The notes: generated by a model not told the origin, from the sequence alone. A DNA stretch of 64,000 bases from Halomonas sp. BDJS001 (GCF_026104355.1 NZ_CP110535.1:62001-126000); one strand, 5' to 3'; counted from the stretch's first letter, positions 44,568 through 57,616 are shown. Numbers and translations: made by a program.

Positions 44568-46576
44568 GTGTCCATGTACCACCCGCGATTGCAGTCGTTT
44601 GGAGCCCTGCTGGTCGTCGATGCCGATTGTCGCTGCATCCAAACTACTAGTACTAACTTAACCCGCTTAATTGGTTTTGAGCGCCCTGAACATGGGCAGC
44701 TTACGCTAGCCTGCGTGTTGGGGAAACGGCTAAGTCAGCGGGTGCGTCGTGAATTGCAGGGGCAGCAGCGGCTTCCAGGCCCTTTAATGTTTATTCGTTC
44801 CAAGCACCGACACGCACGTTTTCAAATCCACGCTTATCGAGCGGGTGAGCAGGTCATTGTCGAGATTGAGCCACTCAACCCCCGTAGTAAGCGTCGTCTG
44901 CTGGGTACGGTGACTGAGCGGCTGAGGCATTTGGTTGAAGCGACGCATCAGCAAGAACTCCTCGACTGCCTGGTTAACGCTGTTCAACAGCTCACCGGTC
45001 ATGATCGTGTCACCGTGTGCCATTTCGATAGCGATTGGCATGGTTTGATGGTCGCAGAAGCATTGGGAAAACGGCTGCCCTCGCTGTTAGGTCAACGCTT
45101 TCCTGCCAGCGACTTCCCTGTCGCCTTGCGCAAAAGTTACCAACACTCCCCTGTACGGTTAATTGAAGACGTTAATGCTCCTACTGAAACGCTGATCCCC
45201 GCCGTCCCGGGAGCGAGCCTTAACGGTAGTTTTTTACGCGCACCTGCGCCAGAACGGCAGCGCTATTTAAACCGTCTGGGCGTGCGGGGCTCATTCAGTT
45301 TAGCCATTCAGGGGGATACCGGCTTATGGGGGCTAGTGTTTTGCCACTCACCTGCGCCGCATTCGGTTGAGCCCCCCGTGCGTGATGCTGTTCGCACCCT
45401 CGTACAAATGGCCACCCAACGCATGCTGCTGCTACGGGCGCGTCAAGAAGCCCGCTACCTACAACGGGTTCAGGATAGTCTGGTGCTCAGTGCGCGAGCG
45501 CGCAGCGAGCCGCAAAGTCCCCAACAGTTACTTCATGAGCAGGCGGCTATCTGGATGAAGCTGTTTCGCGCCCATGGCGTGGTGCTGTGGGTGAATGGTG
45601 GCGCTTATCAAGCGGGTGTGACGCCGACTCCAGAAGCGATAAGCCAGTTTGTGCTGCGCCTGGAAAGAACTCATGTACATAGCGGTCCTTGGTGCACGCG
45701 CGAAATCGGCAAAGAGACGTTAACCGCTTCGCTAGCCATGCCCGAGCAGTGTGGGGCTCTAGCAGTGCCGCTGCCAATGAGTTCGACCCAGCGCGCCTGG
45801 CTGTTTTTTTTACGCCCTGAGCAGGTGGAAACGCTGTATTGGGCGATGCAGCCTACAACCAACCCTAAACCGGCCGTGATACTGGCTCCGTTGCTTGGTC
45901 TGAAGAGGTAGTCGGCAGAAGTGAAGCGTGGCTGCGGGTAGAGCGCTTAGCGGCGGTAGACTTGGGGGAAGACCTGACGCTGGCGATTTCGGCCTATGAA
46001 ATTAGCTCATTGAATATGCACCTGGAACACGAGCGCAAAGCCCTTGCCGAGGCCAACCAGCGCCTTGAGCAATTAGCCCACTTTGATCCGCTCACCCAGG
46101 TGTGGAACCGTTACCGCATTGAAGAGGCGATCAATGCCGAGCTGGTAGCTGCCAAGCGTTACGCCGCCGCCTTTGCCCTGCTCTTGTTCGATGTGGATAA
46201 CTTTAAGCAGATCAACGATGCCCATGGCCATAGCGTGGGGGACGAGGTGCTAGTGGCTCTGGCGCGCTTAGTGGAAAGCTCGCTGCGGGGTTGCGACCAT
46301 CTGGGGCGCTGGGGAGGCGAAGAGTTTATTGTGCTGGCGACCCATTCCGAGGTTGGCGCCGCCATTGGCCTGGCCGAGCGGCTGCGCTCGCTGGTAGCAG
46401 AGCTGCGTATAGAGGGGCTTGATCAAACGATTACGGTGAGTATCGGTGTCGCCGTTTGGCAGCCGGGTGACAGCTGTAAAACCCTTATTTCCCGGGCCGA
46501 CAATGCCATGTATCGCGCTAAGCATGGTGGGCGCAATCGCGTTGAGGTGGTGCTAGAGCCTGCTACGGCGCTTTAA
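44568..46576 (+). pseudogene. Phytochrome-like diguanylate cyclase split by a frameshift
   Basis: ORF 1 (44568-45911) has PAS-2 (LQSFGALLVVDAD), GAF (RFPASDFPVALRKSY; YLNRLGVRGSFSLAI) and PHY (LFFLRPEQVETLYW) parts of a bacteriophytochrome. It stops just where the PHY tongue should continue. The -1 frame, open from 45869, goes on with SVAWSEEVVGRSEAW (the conserved tongue W-x-E and G-x-S-x-x-W) and runs into a GGDEF domain (signature GGEEF; start DPLTQVWNRY) ending at 46576. One base seems missing near 45867-45885; the joined protein would be 669 residues. The N-terminal biliverdin Cys and the GAF His are not visible, so chromophore binding is doubtful. Confidence 0.85.
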
Positions 46577-46586
46577 AACTCGCACC

Positions 46587-47177
46587 TTAGTGAGCCCCGC
46601 TACCTTCACACTGGGTGAGCATCCGGTTAATCGCCGCGTCGGCGCCCTGCAGACTAAACGTCATATACCAGGGGTCACGCTCTTCCTGGTCAAAGCCAAG
46701 AAACAGTTGCTCACCCTGGCGCATATCCGCTAGCAGGGGCTGCATATCGCTGAGGTAAAAGTGGGCATAAAAGCCGTCATCCCCCCGCTCAGTAATAAAC
46801 TCCGCCATGGTATCAATCACAGGCTGCTCATCAATGCGCAGCCTGGCGGGTACTAAGTTGACTGCGCGGCTTTCCCCCTGCTGCTGTTCAAGGGTGACGC
46901 GCATCTCCAGCCAGGGTAAATCGCAAACGCCCGAGGTGGCATTCAGGCTTAGCGTCGCATCCGAGTAGCTGTGGGTTTCCACTGCGCGGTAGTGGCGCTC
47001 CCCCCCCAGTGAAAGCGTCATTGACTGCCAATGGTCGTGGATGACCACATCGTCGGTATTAAACGTGGCCGCGTTCGCCATGGATGTTGCGACCATCATG
47101 GGGACGGCGATGACCATCGCGACTAACCAAGGCGAGTGGAAATGCAGAGCGCGAGTCGTCGTTATGATCTGAGCCAT
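46587..47177 (-). CDS. Exported protein of unknown function
   Basis: 196 residues with a signal peptide: basic start, hydrophobic stretch (about 17-34) and cleavage near SMANAATF. The mature part is beta-rich with two Cys (in TSGVCDLPW and at the end, LTQCEGSGAH), which could form one disulphide. I do not recognise the family. It is convergent with the phytochrome-GGDEF gene, only 10 bases apart, and divergent from nrdJa. No membrane helix beyond the signal. Confidence 0.75.
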   Translation of the reverse strand: MAQIITTTRALHFHSPWLVAMVIAVPMMVATSMANAATFNTDDVVIHDHWQSMTLSLGGERHYRAVETHSYSDATLSLNATSGVCDLPWLEMRVTLEQQQGESRAVNLVPARLRIDEQPVIDTMAEFITERGDDGFYAHFYLSDMQPLLADMRQGEQLFLGFDQEERDPWYMTFSLQGADAAINRMLTQCEGSGAH

Positions 47178-47395
47178 CTAACCAAAATCCTTGGGCGAAT
47201 AGTCGAAAAAAAACAGTCTATAGCGAGTTACTCGATGACAAAAGTGTAAGGCGCTGATTTTTCTATATATGGTAGGAAATTTTGAAAAAAGTGCCGTATG
47301 TGGTTGGAAGTCGGGTCTATACTTCACTCCGATGCCACGTATAGTGGCTTTGATTTGAGCCCAATAGTCACCCCGCTGTGAAGGAGTTTCGCGAT

Positions 47396-50300
47396 ATGAG
47401 CACCGCTGCCAAGGCTATGAAGACCTCTAACGATGTTCCCATGCAGGCCCCCTCGCGGGAGATCTGGGACGCCAAATACCGTCTTAAGGATCGTCATAGC
47501 CAACCCGTCGACCAGGACGTCGGTGCTACGTTTGAACGGGTTGCGCGTGCGCTGGCAGCGGTTGAAGGCGATAAAGCGGAAGAGTGGTTGCCCAAATTTC
47601 GTTGGGCGCTGGAAAATGGTGCCATTCCTGCCGGTCGTATTCTTTCCAATGCGGGGGCTGAGTCCTATAAGCCTGCGGTGAGCCTGATTAACTGCACCGT
47701 CTCCCGCACCATCCGCGACTCCATGCGCGATATTCTAGACTCGGTGGTTGATGCGGGGATGACGCTGAAATCCGGCGCAGGCATCGGCTACGACTTCTCG
47801 ACGCTGCGCCACAAAGGCGCGTTCGTCTTCGGCGCTGGCGCGGGCACTAACGGCCCACTGGCGTTTATGGATATCTACGACAAGATGTGTTTCACCGTCG
47901 CCTCTGCCGGTGGCCGCCGTGGCGCCCAGATGGGCACCTTTGATGTGGGCCACCCGGATGTGCGCGAGTTTATACAGGCTAAGCGCGAGTCGGGGCGCCT
48001 ACGCCAGTTCAACCTTAGCCTGCTGATCACCGATGAGTTTATGGAAGCGGTCAAGAACAATACCGACTGGCCGCTGGCTTTTCCGCTGCACCCCGGTGAG
48101 AAAGAGGACGTTAAAGCGGAAGACCTGGTCTACCGAGACTGGCCGGTGGTTGAAGAAGGCTACACGGTAGACGCTGAGGGCCGAGTTGCCTGTCGCATAG
48201 TGGAAGTGATTAAAGCGCGGGAGTTGTGGGACACCATTATGTCCTCCACCTACGACTACGCCGAGCCGGGCTTTATCCTGATCGACCAGGTCAACCGCAT
48301 GAACAATAACTGGTTCTGCGAAGATATTCGTGCCACCAACCCCTGTGTGACAGCGGATACTTGGATTCATACGTCGGAGGGGCCGCGTCAGGTTTCGCAG
48401 CTTATTGGCCAGCCTTTTACGGCAATCATTGATGGCCAAGCTTATCAAAGTGGCTCTGATGGCTTCTTTTTAACAGCTCAAAAACCTGTGATTCGTCTGC
48501 AAACGGCTGAAGGTTATGCGCTCAAGTTGACCAGTGACCATCGGGTGCGTCGTGTGTCAGCCTTTACTAGATATCGCACAGAAACCGAGTGGTGTGCCGC
48601 AGGCGATCTGCAGGTTGGTGATCGCGTGCTACTCAATGATCATCGCGATGCTCCCGAGTGGGGGGGCAGGCTTAATGAAGCACAAGGGTATCTGTTGGGG
48701 CTGCTCGTCGGTGATGGCACGCTCAAAGCTGACAAAGCGGTTTTATCTGTGTGGCCGCAAGCAGCGGTTGCTAACGGTAGCGACAACTTTTTCGGGAAGG
48801 CTGTCAGTTCCATAATGGCGCTAGCAGAAGAGGCTGCAAAAAGCCTTCCTCATCGTGCGGATTTCGCAGGTTGGCAGAAGGTAAGTGGCCGTAACGAATA
48901 CCGTCTTTCAACCGCGGCACTACGAAATCTGGCGATAGAAATGGGCATGCAGCCCGGCAATAAGGCGATTACACCTGAGCTGGAACAGGCGTCGTCGGAA
49001 GGTTATGTGGGCTTTTTGCGTGGCTTTTTTGATGCAGATGGATCGGTTCAAGGTACTCAAGAAAAAGGTGTGAGTGTTCGCTTGGCTCAGTCCGATCTTG
49101 CTCGCCTTGAAGCTGTTCAGCGGATGCTGCAGCGCTTGGGCGTTATCGCCACTCTATATCAAGACAGGCGTAGTGCAGTGAAGCGACATCTTCCTGATGG
49201 TAAGGGGGGTCATCGTTCATATAACACCTTGCCTCAACATGAATTAATGATAAGCGGTGATAACCTCCGGCGCTTTGCAGACCTTATTGGTTTTGGCGAT
49301 CATGATAAGCAGAGTAAGTTGGAAAAATTGCTAGGTAGTTATCAACGTGAGTTGAATCGCGAGCGCTTTGTGGCTCGGGTGGTGGGGCATAAAGAAGTAG
49401 GCGTTGAAGAGGTTTACGATGTCCAGATACCTGGAATCAATACATTCGATGCTAATGGCTTTCATGCGCACAATTGTGGCGAACAGCCGTTACCGCCGGA
49501 AGGCGCCTGCCTGCTAGGCTCAGTCAATCTGACCAAGTTCGTGATTGACCCCTTTGGCAATGAGCCGCGCTTCGACTGGGAGCGCTACTGCAAAGTGGTG
49601 GCGATCTTTACCCGTATGCTCGACAACGTGGTCGAGATTGCTGGCCTGCCGTTGCCCCAGCAGCAACGTGAAATCGAAGCCAAGCGCCGCCACGGTATGG
49701 GCTTTTTAGGCTTGGGTTCAACGCTCACCATGCTCAAAATCCCTTACGGTTCCAAGCAGTCGCTGGTATTCACCGATGAGGTGAGTCGCCATTTAGCCAT
49801 TGAGGGCTGGAAGCAGGCGCTGGAACTGTCGTTAGAGAAAGGCATGGCGCCAGTGCTTGAGCAGGAGCACACCATTACTCCCAAAATGTTGCGCGAGCGG
49901 CCTCAGCTGGCCAAAGATGGCTATGAAGTAGGCGATCAGGTGCCGGGACGTATCCTGCACGCCCGTTATAGTCAGTACATGGCTCAAGTGGCCGAGCTTG
50001 AGCCGGAGCTGGTGGCCCAGCTGGCCGAGCACGGTGCGCGGTTTACCCATCACAGCTCAATCGCGCCGACCGGTACGATCAGCCTTTCCATGGGTAACAA
50101 CGCCTCCAACGGTATCGAGCCTTCGTTCTCACACCGCTATTTCCGCAATATTATCCAGTCGGGTAAAAAGACCAAAGAGCAGGTCGAGGTGGTGTCGTTT
50201 GAGCTGGCCGCTTACCGTCACTTTATCGCCTCTGACGCAGTGGACAGCGATCTGCCGGACTACTTTGTTACCGCCGATGCCATTTCGCCCGAGCAGCACG

Positions 50301-50638
50301 TCGCCGTTCAGGCTGCCGCCCAGCACTGGGTCGATTCGGCGATCTCGAAAACGGTTAACGTGCCCACCGAGTTCCCCTTCGAACAGTTCCAGGATCTCTA
50401 CTTGCAGGCCTATGAAAGCCGCTTGAAGGGCTGCACGACCTTCCGCTTTAACCCGGAAGCCTTCCAGGGCGTTCTGGTGCGCGAAGATGATCTTAAGAAC
50501 ACCACCTACGTATTTGAGCTAGAAAATGGTGAAACCCTGGAGCTGGCCGGGGATGAGAAGGTGGTTTACGACGGCGAAGAGCATAATGCGGCCAATCTGT
50601 TCGATGGTTTGAAAGAAGGCACCTACGGCAAATGGTGA
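47396..50638 (+). CDS. nrdJ: NrdJa, B12-dependent (class II) ribonucleotide reductase with an intein
   Basis: 1080 residues from ATG 47396, behind AAGGAG; a GTG six codons upstream is rejected. Without the 377-residue intein (317-693) the mature enzyme is 703 residues. It reduces ribonucleotides using adenosylcobalamin and needs no oxygen. Extein signatures: SLINCTVS (first redox Cys), SGAGIGYDF, NPC-GEQPLPPEG (radical Cys and the N-x-C-x-E motif) and SIAPTGTISL. The partner NrdJb follows at 50711. A small GCCAC/GTGGC hairpin lies upstream at 47334-47348; no cobalamin riboswitch was recognised. Confidence 0.95.
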   Translation: MSTAAKAMKTSNDVPMQAPSREIWDAKYRLKDRHSQPVDQDVGATFERVARALAAVEGDKAEEWLPKFRWALENGAIPAGRILSNAGAESYKPAVSLINCTVSRTIRDSMRDILDSVVDAGMTLKSGAGIGYDFSTLRHKGAFVFGAGAGTNGPLAFMDIYDKMCFTVASAGGRRGAQMGTFDVGHPDVREFIQAKRESGRLRQFNLSLLITDEFMEAVKNNTDWPLAFPLHPGEKEDVKAEDLVYRDWPVVEEGYTVDAEGRVACRIVEVIKARELWDTIMSSTYDYAEPGFILIDQVNRMNNNWFCEDIRATNPCVTADTWIHTSEGPRQVSQLIGQPFTAIIDGQAYQSGSDGFFLTAQKPVIRLQTAEGYALKLTSDHRVRRVSAFTRYRTETEWCAAGDLQVGDRVLLNDHRDAPEWGGRLNEAQGYLLGLLVGDGTLKADKAVLSVWPQAAVANGSDNFFGKAVSSIMALAEEAAKSLPHRADFAGWQKVSGRNEYRLSTAALRNLAIEMGMQPGNKAITPELEQASSEGYVGFLRGFFDADGSVQGTQEKGVSVRLAQSDLARLEAVQRMLQRLGVIATLYQDRRSAVKRHLPDGKGGHRSYNTLPQHELMISGDNLRRFADLIGFGDHDKQSKLEKLLGSYQRELNRERFVARVVGHKEVGVEEVYDVQIPGINTFDANGFHAHNCGEQPLPPEGACLLGSVNLTKFVIDPFGNEPRFDWERYCKVVAIFTRMLDNVVEIAGLPLPQQQREIEAKRRHGMGFLGLGSTLTMLKIPYGSKQSLVFTDEVSRHLAIEGWKQALELSLEKGMAPVLEQEHTITPKMLRERPQLAKDGYEVGDQVPGRILHARYSQYMAQVAELEPELVAQLAEHGARFTHHSSIAPTGTISLSMGNNASNGIEPSFSHRYFRNIIQSGKKTKEQVEVVSFELAAYRHFIASDAVDSDLPDYFVTADAISPEQHVAVQAAAQHWVDSAISKTVNVPTEFPFEQFQDLYLQAYESRLKGCTTFRFNPEAFQGVLVREDDLKNTTYVFELENGETLELAGDEKVVYDGEEHNAANLFDGLKEGTYGKW
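48344..49474 (+). mobile_element. Intein with LAGLIDADG homing endonuclease in nrdJa
   Basis: 1131 bases, 377 residues, in frame. Splice signals: starts with Cys (CVTADTWIHT), block B LTSDHRVRRV with the T-x-x-H pattern, block F/G VYDVQIPGINTFDANGFHAHN (shortened here: ends His-Asn), followed by Cys +1. Two dodecapeptide motifs, LLGLLVGDG and LRGFFDADG, keep both catalytic Asp residues, so the endonuclease may be active. Codon use and base composition look more A/T-rich than the flanking extein, fitting horizontal arrival. After splicing NP joins CGEQ. Confidence 0.95.
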
Positions 50639-50710
50639 TGCCGCGTTAAGGGCCACCTATTCATTAACGCACACCTTTGCTAAACGGATGCGAAACGGAG
50701 AGATATCCCC

Positions 50711-51499
50711 ATGGCTGTTGAAATTACCTCCAAAATTGTCGGTTACCGGATTAAGCAGCAGGAGCCCGCCGTACCGGTTCCTGAGCTTCAGGACGAAAAC
50801 CCGCTGACGGTGCGGATTCCTTCCCGCCCAGAAGGTACTCTGGAAGCCGTATCAGAAAAAATCTCGTATGTAGGGGCGGAAGGGCGCAAGAAAGTTTATC
50901 TGCTGGTGTCGTTTATGCCGGTGGAGGGCGTGATTGGCGGTAAGCGCGTGGTGATTGAGCGTCCGGTGGAGTTTTTCTTCCCATCGGGCCAGCTCTCCAG
51001 TGAGCACCAGTGGATCACTGCCACCATGCGCAGTCTATCACTGGCGGCCCGTGGTGGTTACGTCACCCAGGCGGTGGCAGACCTGCGCAAAGTAGCCTGG
51101 GACAAAGGTCTGGTGCGCTGCGGTATGAACCGTTGGAACAAGCCAATGTTCCACGACTCGGAAGTCGCGGCAATCGCCTGGTCGATTCAGCAGATTCTTT
51201 ATCGCCGCGGTTTTCTGGATCGGGAGGGCAATCAAGTGCCGGTTGAACAGCTGGTAGAGCGCTATGCTCACCGTATGACCCATGGTCATGCTTGGCAACC
51301 AGAAGAGGAGGAGGCTACCGATGCTCCCGTTGAGACAGAGGCGGCGGAGCCTATCGGCGAGAAGGCTCAGACGGGAAAAAAGTCTGAAGGCAGTGGCCCA
51401 GCCACCGTGGGTAACTGCCCCGAGTGCCGCGGCGAACTCATCATGATGGACGGTTGCCCCACCTGCTACGCCGGCTGCGGCTGGTCTAAGTGTGGTTGA
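50711..51499 (+). CDS. NrdJb, accessory subunit of the split class II ribonucleotide reductase
   Basis: 262 residues. The N-terminal 180 residues (DENPLTVRIPSRPEGTLEAV; RPVEFFFPSGQLSSEHQW) resemble the TSCPD-type C-terminal domain of single-chain NrdJ; the last 30 residues hold three Cys-x-x-Cys-like pairs (NCPECRG, GCPTCYAGC, CG end), fit for redox relay to the active site. A Glu/Ala/Lys-rich linker separates them. The arrangement matches the Pseudomonas NrdJa/NrdJb pair. A strong terminator follows. Confidence 0.88.
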   Translation: MAVEITSKIVGYRIKQQEPAVPVPELQDENPLTVRIPSRPEGTLEAVSEKISYVGAEGRKKVYLLVSFMPVEGVIGGKRVVIERPVEFFFPSGQLSSEHQWITATMRSLSLAARGGYVTQAVADLRKVAWDKGLVRCGMNRWNKPMFHDSEVAAIAWSIQQILYRRGFLDREGNQVPVEQLVERYAHRMTHGHAWQPEEEEATDAPVETEAAEPIGEKAQTGKKSEGSGPATVGNCPECRGELIMMDGCPTCYAGCGWSKCG

Positions 51500-51521
51500 A
51501 GGTTGCAACAGTTACAACGAC

Positions 51522-51551
51522 GCCGCGTGCCTTATCAGCACGCGGCTTTTT
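51522..51551 (+). terminator. Rho-independent terminator after nrdJb
   Basis: Perfect 9-base stem GCCGCGTGC (51522-51530) and GCACGCGGC (51538-51546), 7-base loop, then TTTTT. It also overlaps the last codons of the convergent regulator gene. Confidence 0.85.
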
Positions 51552-52293
51552 GCTCACTGTCACCTAATAGGGGGCGAACGTTATCGGTGAGATAGCAGTC
51601 GTCAAACTGCCCTTCGGCACTTAGCGCTGATAAGTCAGGAATCGTTAAGTGGTGGCGATCACGAAACACCAACCCATCCTCGCTGAGTGCGGTAAAGGTG
51701 CGGCTAACGTGAACCGGGCTAAGCCCCAGCACATCGGCCAACTGCTCCTGGGAGAGCGGCAAGCGGAACTGGTTGCTAATATCCGGGTTGGTTTGGCGCA
51801 GCCTTAAATACATCTCATAAAGGAAATGCGCCATTTTTTGCCGGGCGCTGCGCCTGGCCAAGGTAACCAGCCGTTCGGTCATTAACGCCTGTTGGCGGCT
51901 GCCAATCGCAAACATAACCGAGGTGAGCGGGAGCGATTGGCGGAATATTTCCAGCATACGTTTGTGCGGGAAGTGGCAAATTACGCCGTCATCAATCATT
52001 CGCACGTTCTCAAGCCGCTGCGAAAAGGCAAACTCGCGCAGGCCGATAATATCTCCGGGCAGGAACACCTCCAGAATCTGACGATCGCCGTTTTCCAGAT
52101 GACGGTAGGAGTAGGCCCAGCCACTTTTCAGCGTACAGAATTCATTAGCTGGCGCACCCATTTCCCACAGAATGGTGCCCGACTTAATATCGGTTGGGCT
52201 CTCCTCTAGTGTTATGAGCAGTTTTTTCTCATCTTCGCTTAGCGAACAGTAGTGACTAAAGTGCTTAATAATACAGCTGTTTTCCTGGCCCAC
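51535..52293 (-). CDS. Crp/Fnr family transcription regulator
   Basis: 252 residues from a GTG, with GGAGGA upstream at the right distance. An N-terminal cyclic-nucleotide-binding-like barrel (about 20-140; LKSGWAYSYRHLENGDRQIL and FLPGDIIGL) is followed by a helix-turn-helix (LPLSQEQLADVLGLSPVHVS, about 180-200). It lacks the four-Cys iron-sulphur pattern of FNR/ANR (only two N-terminal Cys) and the arginine typical of cAMP-binding CRP is not evident, so the signal is unknown. It lies downstream of uvrA on the same strand, convergent with nrdJb. Confidence 0.88.
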   Translation of the reverse strand: MGQENSCIIKHFSHYCSLSEDEKKLLITLEESPTDIKSGTILWEMGAPANEFCTLKSGWAYSYRHLENGDRQILEVFLPGDIIGLREFAFSQRLENVRMIDDGVICHFPHKRMLEIFRQSLPLTSVMFAIGSRQQALMTERLVTLARRSARQKMAHFLYEMYLRLRQTNPDISNQFRLPLSQEQLADVLGLSPVHVSRTFTALSEDGLVFRDRHHLTIPDLSALSAEGQFDDCYLTDNVRPLLGDSEQKAAC

Positions 52294-52402
52294 GACATAT
52301 TCCTCCAGCAGAAGATTGGATAATACTGCTAACGATTATCTGCTCGCCACTATAAACCGTGTGGCCACCTACTACGTTGCCCAAAATTACTAAATAGCCC
52401 TG

Positions 52403-55273
<2,871 letters not shown>

Positions 55274-55466
55274 CAACACCTCGAATCGCGCGGCAAAAGC
55301 GTGATTATACGTTTGTCTGCACCCTCCCGGCAAAACAGCTTTCATAACCCAAGATAACCTGCGGCAACTCGCGACGTTTCCAGCGCCAGCCCAAACCGCT
55401 AGAATAGGGGGCTGTCTAAGTCCAAACTGACTCACCCCATGCTTAACCACCATAGAAAAGGGAATT

Positions 55467-56846
55467 ATGCGCAAGGTTTCCGCACTATTGCTGGCCTCTG
55501 AACGTCGTGCGATCAGTGGTCTGGCCGGGCTTTACGCATCGCGCATGCTGGGTTTGTTTATGGTGCTGCCAGTGTTGGCGCTGTATGCCGAGACTCTTGA
55601 GGGTTCGACCCCGCTACTGGTGGGCGTGGCGCTGGGCATTTATGGCTTAACCCAGGCAACGCTGCAAATCCCGTTTGGCTTACTCTCTGACCGTATTGGT
55701 CGTAAGCGGGTAATTGCCATGGGGTTGGTGATATTTGCACTTGGCAGCGTGGTTGCCGCGCTATCCGATACCATTATTGGCGTTATTGCCGGGCGAGCAC
55801 TGCAGGGTGGGGGGGCTGTGGCCGCGGCGATTATGGCCCTGCTGGCAGATCAAACCCGCGAGGAGATTCGTACGGCCGCCATGGCCACGATAGGGCTCTC
55901 CATTGGCGTATCGTTTGCCATTGCCATGGTGCTAGGCCCCTGGCTTGCCGCTTGGGCAGGGCTTGCGGGAATCTTCTGGTTTACCGCACTGCTGACCCTG
56001 GTGGGGCTGCTGGTGCTATGGCGTTGGGTGCCTGCTGCACCTCGGCGGCGACGCCACCGCGATGTGGGCATGGATCGCCAGCAGTTTAAAAGCGTGATCA
56101 CCCGCCCCGATTTATGGCGGCTGGATCTGTCGATTTTTGCCCTGCACTTAGTGCTGATGGCGATATTCGTCGCGGTTCCTTTTCGTCTGCTAAACGCCGG
56201 TGTGGCGATTGAGTATCATGGGTTGGCATATCTTGGCATTATGGCGCTATCGTTTGTAGCCATGGTGCCGCTGATCATTGTTGCCGAGAAGCGGCAGCAG
56301 ATGCGCTTGATGTGCCTGATGGCGATCGGCGCTATTGTGATTAGTCTGGCCGGGCTAGGGCTGCCACTCTCGCCAAGCTATTGGCTGTTTGTATGGCTGT
56401 TTGTGTTCTTCACCGGCTTTAACTTGCTAGAAGCGACGCTACCTTCCATGCTCAGCAAGTTGGCCCCGGCAGGGGCCAAAGGTACCGCCATGGGGGTCTA
56501 CTCCACCAGCCAGTTTTTAGGCGCTTTTTTAGGCGGTACGCTAGGTGGTTTACTGGCGCATTACGGTGGCCTTAACGCAGTCTTTATTGGCTGTGCCGGG
56601 CTTGCGCTATGCTGGTGGGTTGCCATGTGGCGGATGCCCTCTCCGCCTCCGCTCTCCAGCGAAGTGGTGGTGCTGCACGAGACTCAGGCAGATGCGCTCG
56701 ACCTGTTGATGGAACATTTAGCCGATGTGGTCGGCGTCGAAGACGTCATGGTGGTGCCAGAAGAGCGTTTGGTCTATTTAAAGGTGAACCGCCAGCAGCT
56801 CGATCAGGCGGCGTTGAACAAGCTTATGGCACCGCCTAAATCTTAA
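55467..56846 (+). CDS. YajR-like MFS transporter with C-terminal ferredoxin-like domain
   Basis: 459 residues: twelve membrane helices (about 15-390), with the MFS motif A as [13 protein letters not shown] (loop 2-3), followed by about 65 cytoplasmic residues ([38 protein letters not shown]) that match the YAM domain of E. coli YajR. The substrate is unknown. AAAAGGGAATT precedes the ATG. It is divergent from uvrA and 74 bases before ssb. Confidence 0.9.
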   Translation: MRKVSALLLASERRAISGLAGLYASRMLGLFMVLPVLALYAETLEGSTPLLVGVALGIYGLTQATLQIPFGLLSDRIGRKRVIAMGLVIFALGSVVAALSDTIIGVIAGRALQGGGAVAAAIMALLADQTREEIRTAAMATIGLSIGVSFAIAMVLGPWLAAWAGLAGIFWFTALLTLVGLLVLWRWVPAAPRRRRHRDVGMDRQQFKSVITRPDLWRLDLSIFALHLVLMAIFVAVPFRLLNAGVAIEYHGLAYLGIMALSFVAMVPLIIVAEKRQQMRLMCLMAIGAIVISLAGLGLPLSPSYWLFVWLFVFFTGFNLLEATLPSMLSKLAPAGAKGTAMGVYSTSQFLGAFLGGTLGGLLAHYGGLNAVFIGCAGLALCWWVAMWRMPSPPPLSSEVVVLHETQADALDLLMEHLADVVGVEDVMVVPEERLVYLKVNRQQLDQAALNKLMAPPKS

Positions 56847-56920
56847 TCCAGTCGTCCCCGATGAATGTGCAACGGCGGCTGGCAATAAACGCTATATGAC
56901 AGCTATTAAAGGAGTGCCTT

Positions 56921-57601
56921 ATGGCTCGCGGCATTAACAAGGTCATTTTGATTGGTAACCTCGGACAGGATCCAGAGGTGCGTTTCACCCCCAGCGGCAC
57001 CGCCGTGGCCAACCTGAACCTGGCCACCACCGATACCTGGATGGATCGTCAGAGCGGTCAGCGCCAAGAGCGTACCGAGTGGCACCGGGTGGTGATGTTC
57101 AATAAAACCGCCGAAATCGCCCAGCAGTACCTGAAAAAAGGCTCCAAGGTCTATATTGAAGGGCGTCTGCAAACCCGTAAGTGGCAAGACCAGAACGGTC
57201 AGGATCGCTACTCGACGGAAATCGTCGCCAACGATATGCAGATGCTCGACGGTCGCAGCGGTGACTTCCAGGGCGGCGGCGCTCCGCAGAATAACTATTC
57301 TCAGAACGCTCCTCAGAACGCCCCCCAAAATGCACCGGCTCAAAATAGTCCTGCCGCTCATCATCAAGGCGGCTATCCCCCGCAGGGTGGCGCACCCCAA
57401 GGCGGTAATCATTACCCCGGCGGGCAGAGTCCGCAACCGCCTCGTCCCGCTCAGCCAGCGCCGCAGCAGGGCAATCAACCGCCACCGCCCAACCAGCAAA
57501 ACAGCAGTTACGGCGCCCGGATCCGGGTAATTTTGACGACTTCGACGATGAGATTCCGTTCTGAGCGTACTAGTCGTCGCGCAGCGTGGAAGTGTGCGTG
57601 A
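56921..57601 (+). CDS. ssb: SSB, single-stranded DNA-binding protein, with frameshifted acidic tip
   Basis: OB-fold domain (residues 1-110: [40 protein letters not shown]) is normal, followed by a Gln/Pro/Gly/Asn-rich linker. As written the frame continues past the proper end to 57601 and finishes in a basic tail. In the -1 frame, from about 57517, the codons read [15 protein letters not shown] and stop at 57562-57564, the universal SSB acidic tip that recruits repair and replication proteins. One base seems missing near 57511-57520 (GGCGCCCGG). The restored protein would be 214 residues. Because the tip is essential in E. coli, a sequence error is likely. Confidence 0.95.
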   Translation: MARGINKVILIGNLGQDPEVRFTPSGTAVANLNLATTDTWMDRQSGQRQERTEWHRVVMFNKTAEIAQQYLKKGSKVYIEGRLQTRKWQDQNGQDRYSTEIVANDMQMLDGRSGDFQGGGAPQNNYSQNAPQNAPQNAPAQNSPAAHHQGGYPPQGGAPQGGNHYPGGQSPQPPRPAQPAPQQGNQPPPPNQQNSSYGARIRVILTTSTMRFRSERTSRRAAWKCA

Positions 57602-57616
57602 TAAGGGAGAGGGGTC

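Noticed and set aside
47178..47395. Cobalamin riboswitch or NrdR boxes before nrdJa
   Set aside because: The gap has only a short GCCAC/GTGGC hairpin and an A/T-rich stretch; no B12-box core and no pair of spaced NrdR boxes could be matched.
52023..52049. Sigma-28 site on the plus strand inside the Crp/Fnr gene
   Set aside because: GCCGATAA is perfect, but the -35 octamer matches only 4 of 8 and no gene downstream would profit.
55274..55466. LexA box between uvrA and the MFS gene
   Set aside because: CTGTCTAAGTCCAAACTG has a good left half, but the right half is not ACAG; SOS control is not supported.
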